From: an uncultured Dorea sp.
GTDB lineage: Bacteria; Bacillota; Clostridia; Lachnospirales; Lachnospiraceae
Reading direction: 5' to 3'
NCBI GenBank assembly: GCA_910587575.1
Contig: CAJULU010000004.1
Span: 50,608-84,155, forward strand
DNA length: 33,548 nucleotides
Shown: in pieces, positions 6,070-13,614 of the stretch
Numbering within the stretch: position 1 is the stretch's first letter
Layout of the letters: each line of letters begins with the position of its first letter
The notes under the pieces: model-generated
The model's input: only the letters and a program-made list of their open reading frames with translations
Database searches by the model: none
Told to the model about the DNA's origin: nothing
Program-made: the position numbers and the translations under genes

Positions 6070-7995
6070 ATGACAAGTATTGAGGTAAATAATATAAAGA
6101 TTTGTTTTGATGAAGAAACCCTCCGGTTCACTCTGTATAAGAAGGAAACCGAGTGGAAATGGAAAGAATTTTACAGGCCATACTTTGAGTATGAAGGAGG
6201 AAGCCTGGAATTTGCAGACGCAGAAGCCATTACACATGAAGAGGCAGAGAGCGGACTCGGAAAGGGGATCCGAAGCAGATACCAGGGATTTTCAGTACAG
6301 GGGAAAGCGGTTCCCTACACATTTGAGACTTATGTGTGGATTGAATACGCAACGGAAGACGTCTATTTTGAATGGATTCCGGTCTGTGAAGAAGGGCTGG
6401 AAGTAAAGAGAGTATACTGGCCGGGCGCAATGGCATTCGAAGAGAAGCGGGAAGACTGGTATACATTACTTAACTACCAGCAGGGCCTTCTGATTCCGAA
6501 TACCTGGGAAACCGAGCTGGGCCCGATCGTATTCGACGGATTCTTCGGAACGGCAGGAGGATATATGCCCTGGTTCGGACAGATCAAGGAAGGAGAAGGC
6601 TGCCTTGCCCTGTGCATGACGCCCTGGAATGCGGGATACCAGGCAGAACATCCGGCAGGAGGTCCTTACACCCATGCAAATGTATGGTTTGAGCCAAGCC
6701 TTGGCAGGATGGACTACCGCAGGATCATGCGATATACCTTGATGAGCCATTGTGATTACAATGATATGTGCAAATGCTACCGTTCTTATGTAAATGAGCA
6801 GGGGAAACTGCGTACCTTGAAAGAGAAAGCGGCAAAGGTGCCCACCGTTGACCGGCTGATCGGTTCGGGATTTGTACATACAGGAATCAAGACTCATGTA
6901 AGGGAGAATTCAGACTTCTTTGATAAAGACCAGCCGGATAAGAACAATCATCTGACTACGTTTGCAGAACGGGAAGCGCAGATGAGAGAACTGTACAAGG
7001 CGGGAGCCAGAAAGGTCTACCTCCATCTGGACGGATGGGCGCAGCCGGGTTACGACAACCAGCATCCGGATTATTCACCGGCGTGTGAGGAAGCAGGAGG
7101 CTGGAAGGGAATGAAATCTCTGGCAGATACCATGCATGAACTGGGGTATCTCTTCGGCATTCACGATCAGTACCGGGATTATTATCTGTCGGCGCCGAGT
7201 TTTGACGAGGACTATGCCTGCAGGCTGACGGACGGAACCATTCCTAAGCATCAGCGCTGGGCGGGTGGGCCGCAGTCTTTCCTCTGTGCCACACAGGCGC
7301 CTTATTATGTAAAGCGGAATTTTGCCAGACTTCGTGAGAATCATGTGGAACTGGACTGTGCATATCTGGATGTATTTACCTGTAACGAGGGGGATGAATG
7401 TAACAATCCCCGGCACAGGATGAGCCGGCGGGATTGTTATGAGGCCAGAAATCACTGCTTCGATTATCTGATGGCCCAGGGGATCCTTCCGAGTTCAGAG
7501 GAAGTGAACGACTGGTGTGTTCCCAGCATGGTGTTCAGCCATTATGCACCTTATGATTTCATGCTGCGGGAGCCGGGAAGTCCGAAATACGGCGTGCCGG
7601 TTCCGCTGTTCAATCTGGTGTATCATGACTGTCTGATCGTGCCATGGATGATGGACCGTGTAAGCGATGAGGAAGACTATATGCTTTACGCTCTGCTTAA
7701 CGGAGGTGCGCCTTATCTTCTGAGAGACGGAGCCTACCCGAACTTCGACGGTTCCTTTGAGACATTGAGTCTTAGTTTAAGAGAAGACATCCGGCGCAGT
7801 AACGTGGTATCAGAACTGCATGAGAAGGTGGCCAGATGTGAGATGGTCTGTCATGAGCTGGTGGACGGAGACTACGAGATTCAGAGGACGGTCTTTGCAG
7901 ACGGAACAACGGTGACGGTTGATTTCAGAAGACAGACCTATGACATCGTCTGCGGGATTGACCGGGAACGTGAGGAAGAGAAAAAGATCGGCTAA
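6070..7995 (+). CDS. Intracellular glycoside hydrolase, GH129/GH101-like, probable alpha-N-acetylgalactosaminidase
   Basis: A 641-residue protein with no signal peptide. The N-terminal 250 residues look like a beta-sandwich, then a (beta/alpha)8-type catalytic region from about residue 260 to 560. Candidate catalytic residues are Asp434 in AYLDVFTCN and Glu477/Glu478 in PSSEEVNDW. This order and spacing of nucleophile Asp and acid/base Glu is that of the GH101/GH129 group. As I recall, the Bifidobacterium GH129 enzyme NagBb is also cytoplasmic, of nearly the same length, with catalytic residues at about the same numbers. GH129 enzymes release alpha-GalNAc from Ser/Thr. It is the first gene of an operon with an oxidoreductase and sugar ABC importer. 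The fold class is fairly secure, the GH129 assignment moderate; a DUF5696-type relative is the alternative. Confidence 0.6.
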   Translation: MTSIEVNNIKICFDEETLRFTLYKKETEWKWKEFYRPYFEYEGGSLEFADAEAITHEEAESGLGKGIRSRYQGFSVQGKAVPYTFETYVWIEYATEDVYFEWIPVCEEGLEVKRVYWPGAMAFEEKREDWYTLLNYQQGLLIPNTWETELGPIVFDGFFGTAGGYMPWFGQIKEGEGCLALCMTPWNAGYQAEHPAGGPYTHANVWFEPSLGRMDYRRIMRYTLMSHCDYNDMCKCYRSYVNEQGKLRTLKEKAAKVPTVDRLIGSGFVHTGIKTHVRENSDFFDKDQPDKNNHLTTFAEREAQMRELYKAGARKVYLHLDGWAQPGYDNQHPDYSPACEEAGGWKGMKSLADTMHELGYLFGIHDQYRDYYLSAPSFDEDYACRLTDGTIPKHQRWAGGPQSFLCATQAPYYVKRNFARLRENHVELDCAYLDVFTCNEGDECNNPRHRMSRRDCYEARNHCFDYLMAQGILPSSEEVNDWCVPSMVFSHYAPYDFMLREPGSPKYGVPVPLFNLVYHDCLIVPWMMDRVSDEEDYMLYALLNGGAPYLLRDGAYPNFDGSFETLSLSLREDIRRSNVVSELHEKVARCEMVCHELVDGDYEIQRTVFADGTTVTVDFRRQTYDIVCGIDREREEEKKIG

Positions 7996-8036
7996 AACCG
8001 ATTAAAAACATAATAAAAAAAGAGAGGGATGGAAAG

Positions 8037-9347
8037 ATGGGCAAAGCTATGAAAGTTGCGATTGCAGGGCTTGGCGGACGGGGAAAAGATATTTACGCAA
8101 AGTCCGCAAAACTTCATCCAGATAAGATGGAGATCGTTGCGATTGCAGATATCGACCCGGAGAAAGTGGAGCTTGTTGCCAGAGAGTATCATGTGCCGAA
8201 GGAAGGCTGTTTCTCCAGCGCAGAAGAGATGTTAAAGCAGGAAAAGCTTGCAGATGCCATGATTATCGCGACCCAGGACCGGCAGCATGTGGGGCATGCT
8301 ACGGCTGCGCTTGAAAAGGGGTATCATCTGCTGCTTGAGAAACCGATTTCACCGGATCTTGACGAGTGCAGAAAGCTTGCGGAAGTTGCGAAGCGATGTA
8401 AAAAAGAGGTGGTCGTATGCCATGTGTTAAGGTATACGCCAATCTACCAGAAGGTGAAGGAATTGCTGGATTCCGGCGTGATCGGAGACGTGGTTTCCAT
8501 TATGGCGTCCGAGAACGTAGGCTGGTATCATCAGGCCCACAGTTTTGTGAGAGGAAACTGGGCAAATTCTAAGGAGACAAGCCCGATGATTCTGCAGAAA
8601 TGCTGTCATGACATGGATCTTTATCTCTGGCTTGCGGGAAAGACTTGTGAATCGCTGACTTCCTATGGAGACACCTACTTATTTAAGAAAGAAAAAGCGC
8701 CCGAAGGGTGTGCGAAGCGCTGCATGGACGGATGCGGGGTGAAGGAGGAATGTCCCTTTGACGCAGAGAAGATCTATCTGGATAACAAGGTCTTCGGTTA
8801 TCGGAAGGGGAACCGGATATGGCCGCTGGATGTCTTAGTGCCCGCCGGTCCCACAGAAGAAAAAGTTCTTTCAGCGGTAAAGAATGGCAGATATGGACAG
8901 TGTGTCTACCACTGTAACAATAACGTGGTAGATCACCAGGTGGTGAACTTGAGAATGACAGATGGAACCACGATGAGTTTTACCATGTGCGGTTTTACTC
9001 CGGAGATTTCCAGATATGCAAGGTTCATGGGAACCAGAGGCGAGATCAGAGTAGAAATGACCGGTATTGCAGAAGACTGTGAGATCAGTATCCGGAAGTT
9101 TGAGTGCGATATGCCGGTGGAAACCATTGATGTGGCGTCTCTTTCAGATGATTTTTCCGGGCATGGCGGCGGTGATGACCGCATGGTGGTGGAATTTCTG
9201 GATATTATCAGCGGTGAGAAGGAAGAGAGTTCCTATGTGACTTCCCTTAACCGGTCGCTGGAAAGCCATTACTGTGCACTGGCGGCGGAATATTCCAGGA
9301 CCCATGACGGGTGTCCGGTGAAGATTGCGGAATTTGCCGCTCATTAG
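8037..9347 (+). CDS. Gfo/Idh/MocA family NAD(P)-dependent oxidoreductase
   Basis: A 436-residue sugar-type oxidoreductase. The N-terminal Rossmann domain shows GLGGRG at 11-16, an acidic ADIDPEKV end to strand 2, and the family EKP motif at 101-103. The C-terminal catalytic domain has the KCCHDMDLYLW block with His191 and Asp192/194. Between 225 and 239 there is a four-cysteine cluster (Cys225, 229, 233, 239), which could hold a zinc or structural disulphides. It follows the glycosidase by 41 bp with an AGAGAGGG ribosome site and precedes the sugar-binding protein. It probably oxidises a sugar or sugar derivative released in this pathway; the substrate cannot be read from sequence. GH109 glycosidases share this fold, but no GH109-specific feature was recognised. 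Confidence 0.85.
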   Translation: MGKAMKVAIAGLGGRGKDIYAKSAKLHPDKMEIVAIADIDPEKVELVAREYHVPKEGCFSSAEEMLKQEKLADAMIIATQDRQHVGHATAALEKGYHLLLEKPISPDLDECRKLAEVAKRCKKEVVVCHVLRYTPIYQKVKELLDSGVIGDVVSIMASENVGWYHQAHSFVRGNWANSKETSPMILQKCCHDMDLYLWLAGKTCESLTSYGDTYLFKKEKAPEGCAKRCMDGCGVKEECPFDAEKIYLDNKVFGYRKGNRIWPLDVLVPAGPTEEKVLSAVKNGRYGQCVYHCNNNVVDHQVVNLRMTDGTTMSFTMCGFTPEISRYARFMGTRGEIRVEMTGIAEDCEISIRKFECDMPVETIDVASLSDDFSGHGGGDDRMVVEFLDIISGEKEESSYVTSLNRSLESHYCALAAEYSRTHDGCPVKIAEFAAH

Positions 9348-9442
9348 CAGATATGTATGCCTTTCTGATTATCAAGAGAACAGCACAGGGAGGCTTCATA
9401 TAGAAACCATAATACATCATAATGAAAGAAGGAGTGAAGATT

Positions 9443-10747
9443 ATGAAGAAGAATCTGAAGAAAATGGCAGCACTTGGACTGTGTATGGCAATGGGTACGA
9501 CAATGCTCGCAGGATGCGGCGGCTCCGACAGCGGAGACGGCGGTTCTGACGGCGGTTCCTCAAGCGGTGGTAAGAAGACGGAACTGGCATTTGGTATCTG
9601 GGATGAGAATCAGAGACCAGCAATGGAGCAGCTTGTAGAGGCCTATGAGAAGGAACATGATGATGTCAGCATTGAGATTCAGCTTACACCGTACAAAGGC
9701 GGAGAATACTGGACGAAGTTAGAGGCAGCAGCAGGCGGCGGCAAGGCTCCTGACGTATTCTGGCTGAATGTACTTCATCTGGATTCCTATGTAGACGGAG
9801 GAATCCTGGCAGACATGACCGATGCGATTGCAGAGTCTGACATTAATGACGCATTCCCGGAGGCGCTGGTGAACAATTATGTACGTGAAGGCGTGAACTA
9901 TGCAGTTCCAAAAGATTTCGATACGAATGCACTGTGGTTTAACAAGGAGATCTTCGATGCGGCAGGCGTTGCATATCCAACGGACGATATGACCTATGAG
10001 GATCTGGTAAAGACGGCGGAAGACTTAAAAGCAGCAGGCCTGGATGACGGTGTATATCCGTTCGCATGCCCGGTTGATTTCCAGACCTGGTATTATCAGA
10101 CTGTTTATGCAAACGGCGGATATATTCTGAATGATGACAAGACAGAGACCGGATACGATGATCCTAAGACCCAGGAAGGTATTCAGTGCTGGATTGATAT
10201 GATTGAGAAGGAACTTTCACCTGGATCAGCAGCCCTTTCCGAGACATCCGCTGATGCGATGTTCGAGGGCGGACAGCTTGCCATGAATTTTGCAGGTTCT
10301 TATATGGTTCCAGAGTATGCCGGAAATGATGCGATTTCAGATAAGATTGACTGTGTAGAGATCCCAACCTTCAATGGTGTAGAAGATAACTGTATCAATG
10401 GTCTTGGATATGCCGTATTCGAGGGAAGCAAGAATAAGGATGCAGCGATTGATTTCGCAATCTGGCTTGGAAGCACAGATGCAATGAAGCTTCAGGGTGA
10501 GACAGGTGTTGTTATCTCTGCAAGAGAGGATGCTCAGAAGTATTTTGCAGAAGCTAATCCGGATTACAACCTGGCAGCATATACAAACCATGCAGATGAG
10601 GCTTATCCGCTTCCGGTATGTATGGTAGCGGCAGAGCTTTATGATCTGGAGGCAACTTATCTTCAGAAAGCATACAACGGCGAGGAATCCCTGGCAGATG
10701 CCTGCAAAGAGCTGAAAGAAGAGGCAGACGCACTGCTTGCCAAATAG
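9443..10747 (+). CDS. Sugar ABC transporter substrate-binding lipoprotein
   Basis: A 434-residue family 1 extracellular solute-binding protein that captures a sugar outside the membrane. It has a lipoprotein signal with basic start MKKNLKKM, a hydrophobic core and lipobox LAGC, giving lipidated Cys25. A Gly/Ser/Asp linker runs to about residue 45, then the mature domain begins with TELAFGIWDENQRPAMEQLV. The start is the ATG at 9443, preceded by AAGGAG at eight bases; an in-frame ATG at 9422 would put extra residues before the signal and lacks a good ribosome site. The two permease genes follow directly. Aromatic residues in the mature part fit carbohydrate binding, but the ligand is unknown. 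Confidence 0.92.
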   Translation: MKKNLKKMAALGLCMAMGTTMLAGCGGSDSGDGGSDGGSSSGGKKTELAFGIWDENQRPAMEQLVEAYEKEHDDVSIEIQLTPYKGGEYWTKLEAAAGGGKAPDVFWLNVLHLDSYVDGGILADMTDAIAESDINDAFPEALVNNYVREGVNYAVPKDFDTNALWFNKEIFDAAGVAYPTDDMTYEDLVKTAEDLKAAGLDDGVYPFACPVDFQTWYYQTVYANGGYILNDDKTETGYDDPKTQEGIQCWIDMIEKELSPGSAALSETSADAMFEGGQLAMNFAGSYMVPEYAGNDAISDKIDCVEIPTFNGVEDNCINGLGYAVFEGSKNKDAAIDFAIWLGSTDAMKLQGETGVVISAREDAQKYFAEANPDYNLAAYTNHADEAYPLPVCMVAAELYDLEATYLQKAYNGEESLADACKELKEEADALLAK

Positions 10748-10769
10748 CAAGGACTAAGTGGGTGATGAT

Positions 10770-11696
10770 ATGGCTGAGAGTAAAGGAAACACAGGCACAG
10801 TGAAGAAACGGGCAAGCAAGCGTGCGAAAAAGGACTGGATTGCTGCATACATATTTATCGCACCGGTTACATTAGGGCTTCTGGTATTTTATATCTGGCC
10901 GTTTATCCAGAATGTCTGGTTCAGTTTTAATGAAGTAAATAAGTTTAATATGACGACCTTCGTGGGAGTGCAGAACTATGTTGAAATGATACAGGACAAA
11001 GAGATGTGGGCAACCTTCGGAAATACACTGAAATATGTAGTGTGTACGGTGCCGGTAGGACTGTTTCTGTCCATCTGTATCGCTGCGCTTTTGAATTCCA
11101 AGATTAAGGGAACGTCAATCTACCGTACATTATATTTTCTCCCATCCGTAACCATGGCGGCAGCAGTCGCCATGGTGTGGAAATGGATCTACAATGAGAA
11201 GATGGGAATCTTAAACAGCGTAATCCGCGGACTGGGCGGGAAAGGAGTAGGCTGGCTGACGGATCCGAAGATTGCATTGTATATGATTATGATCGTTGGA
11301 TTGTGGATGACGGTTGGTTATAATATGATTATCCTGCTTGCCGGCATGCAGGGGATTTCCAAATCCTACTATGAAGCGGCAGCGATTGACGGGGCTGGCT
11401 CCCTGCAGCAGTTTTTCAAGATTACAATACCAATGCTGACGCCAACCATATTTTTCGTCATGATTACCTCCATTATCAGCGGATTCCAGGTGTTTGACGT
11501 TGTTTATATGATGATTGGCAAGACCAACCCTGCCTATGCGAGTACGCAGACGGTGGTAATGCTGTTCTATCGCCAGGCATTTGACTATGGTTATAAGGGA
11601 TATGCGGCAGCCATCTCTATTCTGATCTTTGCGGTCATCATGCTGGTGACGGTAGTTCAGTTATGGGGACAGAAGAAATGGGTTAATTACGATTAG
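10770..11696 (+). CDS. Sugar ABC transporter permease, MalF type
   Basis: A 308-residue inner-membrane permease of the MalF/UgpA family with about six membrane helices. A basic N-terminus (KKRASKRAKK) precedes the first helix at about 24-44. The ATPase-docking EAA loop is at 202-221 (EAAAIDGAGSLQQFFKITIP). I prefer the ATG at 10770: AAGTGGGTGAT just upstream matches the anti-Shine-Dalgarno complement at 9 of 11 positions with correct spacing. The GTG at 10758 is an alternative that adds four residues. The gene starts 22 bp after the binding-protein gene and is followed after 11 bp by its MalG partner. No ATPase is encoded in the operon, so a shared MsmX/MsiK-type ATPase elsewhere is expected. 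Confidence 0.93.
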   Translation: MAESKGNTGTVKKRASKRAKKDWIAAYIFIAPVTLGLLVFYIWPFIQNVWFSFNEVNKFNMTTFVGVQNYVEMIQDKEMWATFGNTLKYVVCTVPVGLFLSICIAALLNSKIKGTSIYRTLYFLPSVTMAAAVAMVWKWIYNEKMGILNSVIRGLGGKGVGWLTDPKIALYMIMIVGLWMTVGYNMIILLAGMQGISKSYYEAAAIDGAGSLQQFFKITIPMLTPTIFFVMITSIISGFQVFDVVYMMIGKTNPAYASTQTVVMLFYRQAFDYGYKGYAAAISILIFAVIMLVTVVQLWGQKKWVNYD

Positions 11697-11707
11697 GAGG
11701 AGACAGC

Positions 11708-12535
11708 ATGAAAAGTAAATCAAATACGAAGAAATTATTTATTCATCTGGCGCTTCTTCTTGGAGTCGGAATTACCGTATTCCCGTTCTTGTGGATGGTT
11801 CTGACCTCGTTTAAGACGGTAGGGGAAGCCATGCAGATACCGCCCACATTTTTCCCGAAGAAGTTTCTGACGGAGGCTTATACGCAGATTATAACGGCGT
11901 TGCCTTTTGCAAGGGTATATCTGAATACGATTATATCCACGGTAGTGACGACCGTGATTCAGGTGCTGTTCTGCTCCATGGCGGCATATGCATTCGCAAG
12001 AATCGAGTTTCCGTTTAAGAATGCGATATTCGTACTGCTTCTGTCAGTATTGATGGTGCCGGGGCAGATTTTCCTGATTCCGCAGTATCAGATTATTCAG
12101 AAGTTAGGGCTTCTGGACACCATTCCGGCGTTGTTCCTGCCGAATCTGTTCAGTGCATTCGGAACCTTCCTTCTGCGGCAGTTCTTTATGTCACTGCCAA
12201 AAGAACTGGAAGAAGCGGCGCTTCTGGATGGATGTAACCGCTATCAGATTTTCTGGAAGATTATGCTTCCGCTGACCAAGCCGGGAATTGTGTCACTGGT
12301 AATTTTTACGGCGAAATTTGCATGGAATGACTTTATGTGGCCGTTGATTGTCAATACATCGCCGAAGATGATGACGCTTGGTCCGGCACTCTCGACACTG
12401 CAGGGACAGTATACGACGAAATATCCGATGCAGATGGCCGGAGCGGTGATGGCGGTTATCCCGATTATTGTACTGTTCTTCATCTTCCAGAAGCAGTTTA
12501 TAGAGGGTGTGGCACAGTCTGGAATCAAAGGTTAG
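11708..12535 (+). CDS. Sugar ABC transporter permease, MalG type
   Basis: A 275-residue permease of the MalG/UgpE family, partner of the MalF-type protein 11 bp upstream. Six hydrophobic segments are visible, the first at about 10-32. The EAA loop begins at 169 (EAALLDGCNRYQIFWKIMLP). It ends in the family-typical FIEGVAQSGIKG. The ribosome site is AGGAGG, seven bases before the ATG. It is the last gene of the glycosidase operon, followed by a hairpin at 12593-12624. The family assignment is secure; substrate is inferred from the operon only. Confidence 0.94.
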   Translation: MKSKSNTKKLFIHLALLLGVGITVFPFLWMVLTSFKTVGEAMQIPPTFFPKKFLTEAYTQIITALPFARVYLNTIISTVVTTVIQVLFCSMAAYAFARIEFPFKNAIFVLLLSVLMVPGQIFLIPQYQIIQKLGLLDTIPALFLPNLFSAFGTFLLRQFFMSLPKELEEAALLDGCNRYQIFWKIMLPLTKPGIVSLVIFTAKFAWNDFMWPLIVNTSPKMMTLGPALSTLQGQYTTKYPMQMAGAVMAVIPIIVLFFIFQKQFIEGVAQSGIKG

Positions 12536-12592
12536 GATAGAGAGATTCGTTTTGGAAATGTCATTGGGACAATGTAAGAGATGAAAAGTTTC

Positions 12593-12624
12593 ACAGGGGA
12601 GAAGGCAGAAACCTTCTTCCCTGT
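12593..12624. terminator. Hairpin between the ABC operon and the convergent DUF624 gene
   Basis: Arms 12593-12605 and 12612-12624 pair over 13 bp with one G-T pair and a CAGAAA loop. There is no strong T-run on either side, but the position between two gene ends fits a bidirectional terminator. Confidence 0.65.
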
Positions 12625-12637
12625 CTGACGCTGTAGG

Positions 12638-13303
12638 CTAAATATTAGTTTCGCCTGTTTCTTCGACCGGTACATCTTCTTCCGGCTCGTATCTGCGGAA
12701 GATCCGGTCAAAAAAGATACAGAACGTGAATGCAATGACAGAATGGCCGCAGATTCCGCTAAGAAGAATGACCATTGCAAAGAGTCTGGCAGAAACCGTA
12801 CACAGATACAGGATAAGTCCGCAGACAGCAAGCATGATGACCGTATATGGCAGGAAGCCGATGATCATATACAAAGAGTTCCGGAATGCCTGCTTCGTGC
12901 TGCAGAAAAAGTGGGAAATCACAGGAAAGATATAGAGAAATATGCAGAATAATATTCCCACAATCATCCATAATAAGACCCGTACTACTGCAAACAGAAC
13001 AGTGTCCTGGGAGTTAATAATGTAGAAATCCATTCCAAGAAGTGCAGAAGCTACAAGCAGTATCACCCAGACCAGGGTAGCCTGCTTGAAATTCTGCCGG
13101 AACGCCTTGAAAAAGTTCTGCCAGATGTAGGGGTCTTCGCCTCTGAGGATTTTTAAAGAAACATAGTAAAGGGCGCTTAAAGATGCTCCCATGGTAACAA
13201 CGGGGATACTGAAAAGAAGAAAGAACAGATTCAGTACAATCAGGTCAAAAATCTTAGAAATAAACTGCATGACTGGGTTTTCATAATTAAATAATCGATT
13301 CAT
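12638..13303 (-). CDS. DUF624 (YesL-like) membrane protein
   Basis: A 221-residue integral membrane protein with about five hydrophobic helices (roughly residues 15-45, 75-95, 103-130, 143-168 and 172-200). The start NYENPVMQFISKIFDLIVLN and the SIPVVTMGASLSALYYVSLK segment are characteristic of DUF624/YesL proteins. The tail is acidic (PEEDVPVEETGE). Members of this family lie beside sugar ABC importers and glycosidases in many Bacillota, and their role is unknown. It is on the opposite strand between the ABC operon and the GH31 gene. AAAGGAAAG precedes the ATG at 13303. Family confidence is high; a role in the uptake system is inference from context. Confidence 0.88.
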   Translation of the reverse strand: MNRLFNYENPVMQFISKIFDLIVLNLFFLLFSIPVVTMGASLSALYYVSLKILRGEDPYIWQNFFKAFRQNFKQATLVWVILLVASALLGMDFYIINSQDTVLFAVVRVLLWMIVGILFCIFLYIFPVISHFFCSTKQAFRNSLYMIIGFLPYTVIMLAVCGLILYLCTVSARLFAMVILLSGICGHSVIAFTFCIFFDRIFRRYEPEEDVPVEETGETNI

Positions 13304-13384
13304 GGCTTTCCTTTCTTTTTAAAACTACATTCGATATCCGGGAAGATACTGGAATGCATACTCCCTAATATAGGATAATACCGT

Positions 13385-13516
13385 ACTGGAAGAAGTTCAC
13401 CCGCCCGAAGGGCACACCGTGCTACATGTCCTTTAGGAAGGCGGACTCTGTCCGTCAAAGTATACCCAAGGGGACACCGTGATGCATGCCCTGCGGGCGG
13501 GTGTACTTCGTCCAAT
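13385..13516. repeat. 132-bp imperfect palindromic element with internal tandem repeat
   Basis: The 30-bp left end (13385-13414) is the reverse complement of the right end (13487-13516) at 26 of 30 positions, and the middle closes on CGGAC-TCT-GTCCG at 13442-13454. The transcript could fold into one long bulged stem. The same DNA also reads as two direct copies of a 55-bp unit, 13410-13464 and 13470-13524, period 60 bp, about 69 percent identical, sharing ACACCGTG. It fills most of the 311-bp gap between the DUF624 and GH31 genes; no reading frame is convincing here. It may be a REP/MITE-like repeat or an operator array. Confidence 0.65.
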
Positions 13517-13531
13517 AATGTATAGTATAAT
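13502..13531 (+). promoter_or_regulatory. Likely GH31 promoter with weak -35
   Basis: A perfect TATAAT lies at 13526-13531, about 84 bp before the GH31 start. The best -35 is poor (TGTACT at 13502-13507, 18-bp spacing) and lies inside the right arm of the palindrome. A promoter needing an activator, or blocked by a factor on the palindrome, is plausible. Confidence 0.45.
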
Positions 13532-13614
13532 AGATATAAGAAAGAAAAGCAATCCTGGTGTGGATCTTATCCAATTAGGGAATAGAAAAAATAACAGAAA
13601 AGAGAGAGAAATAT

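Noticed and set aside
8037..9347. GH109 alpha-N-acetylgalactosaminidase
   Set aside because: The fold is shared and the context is tempting, but no GH109-specific catalytic pattern or TAT signal was recognised, so only the oxidoreductase family is called.
13385..13524. Insertion sequence
   Set aside because: No transposase gene and no target duplication seen; called only as a palindromic repeat.
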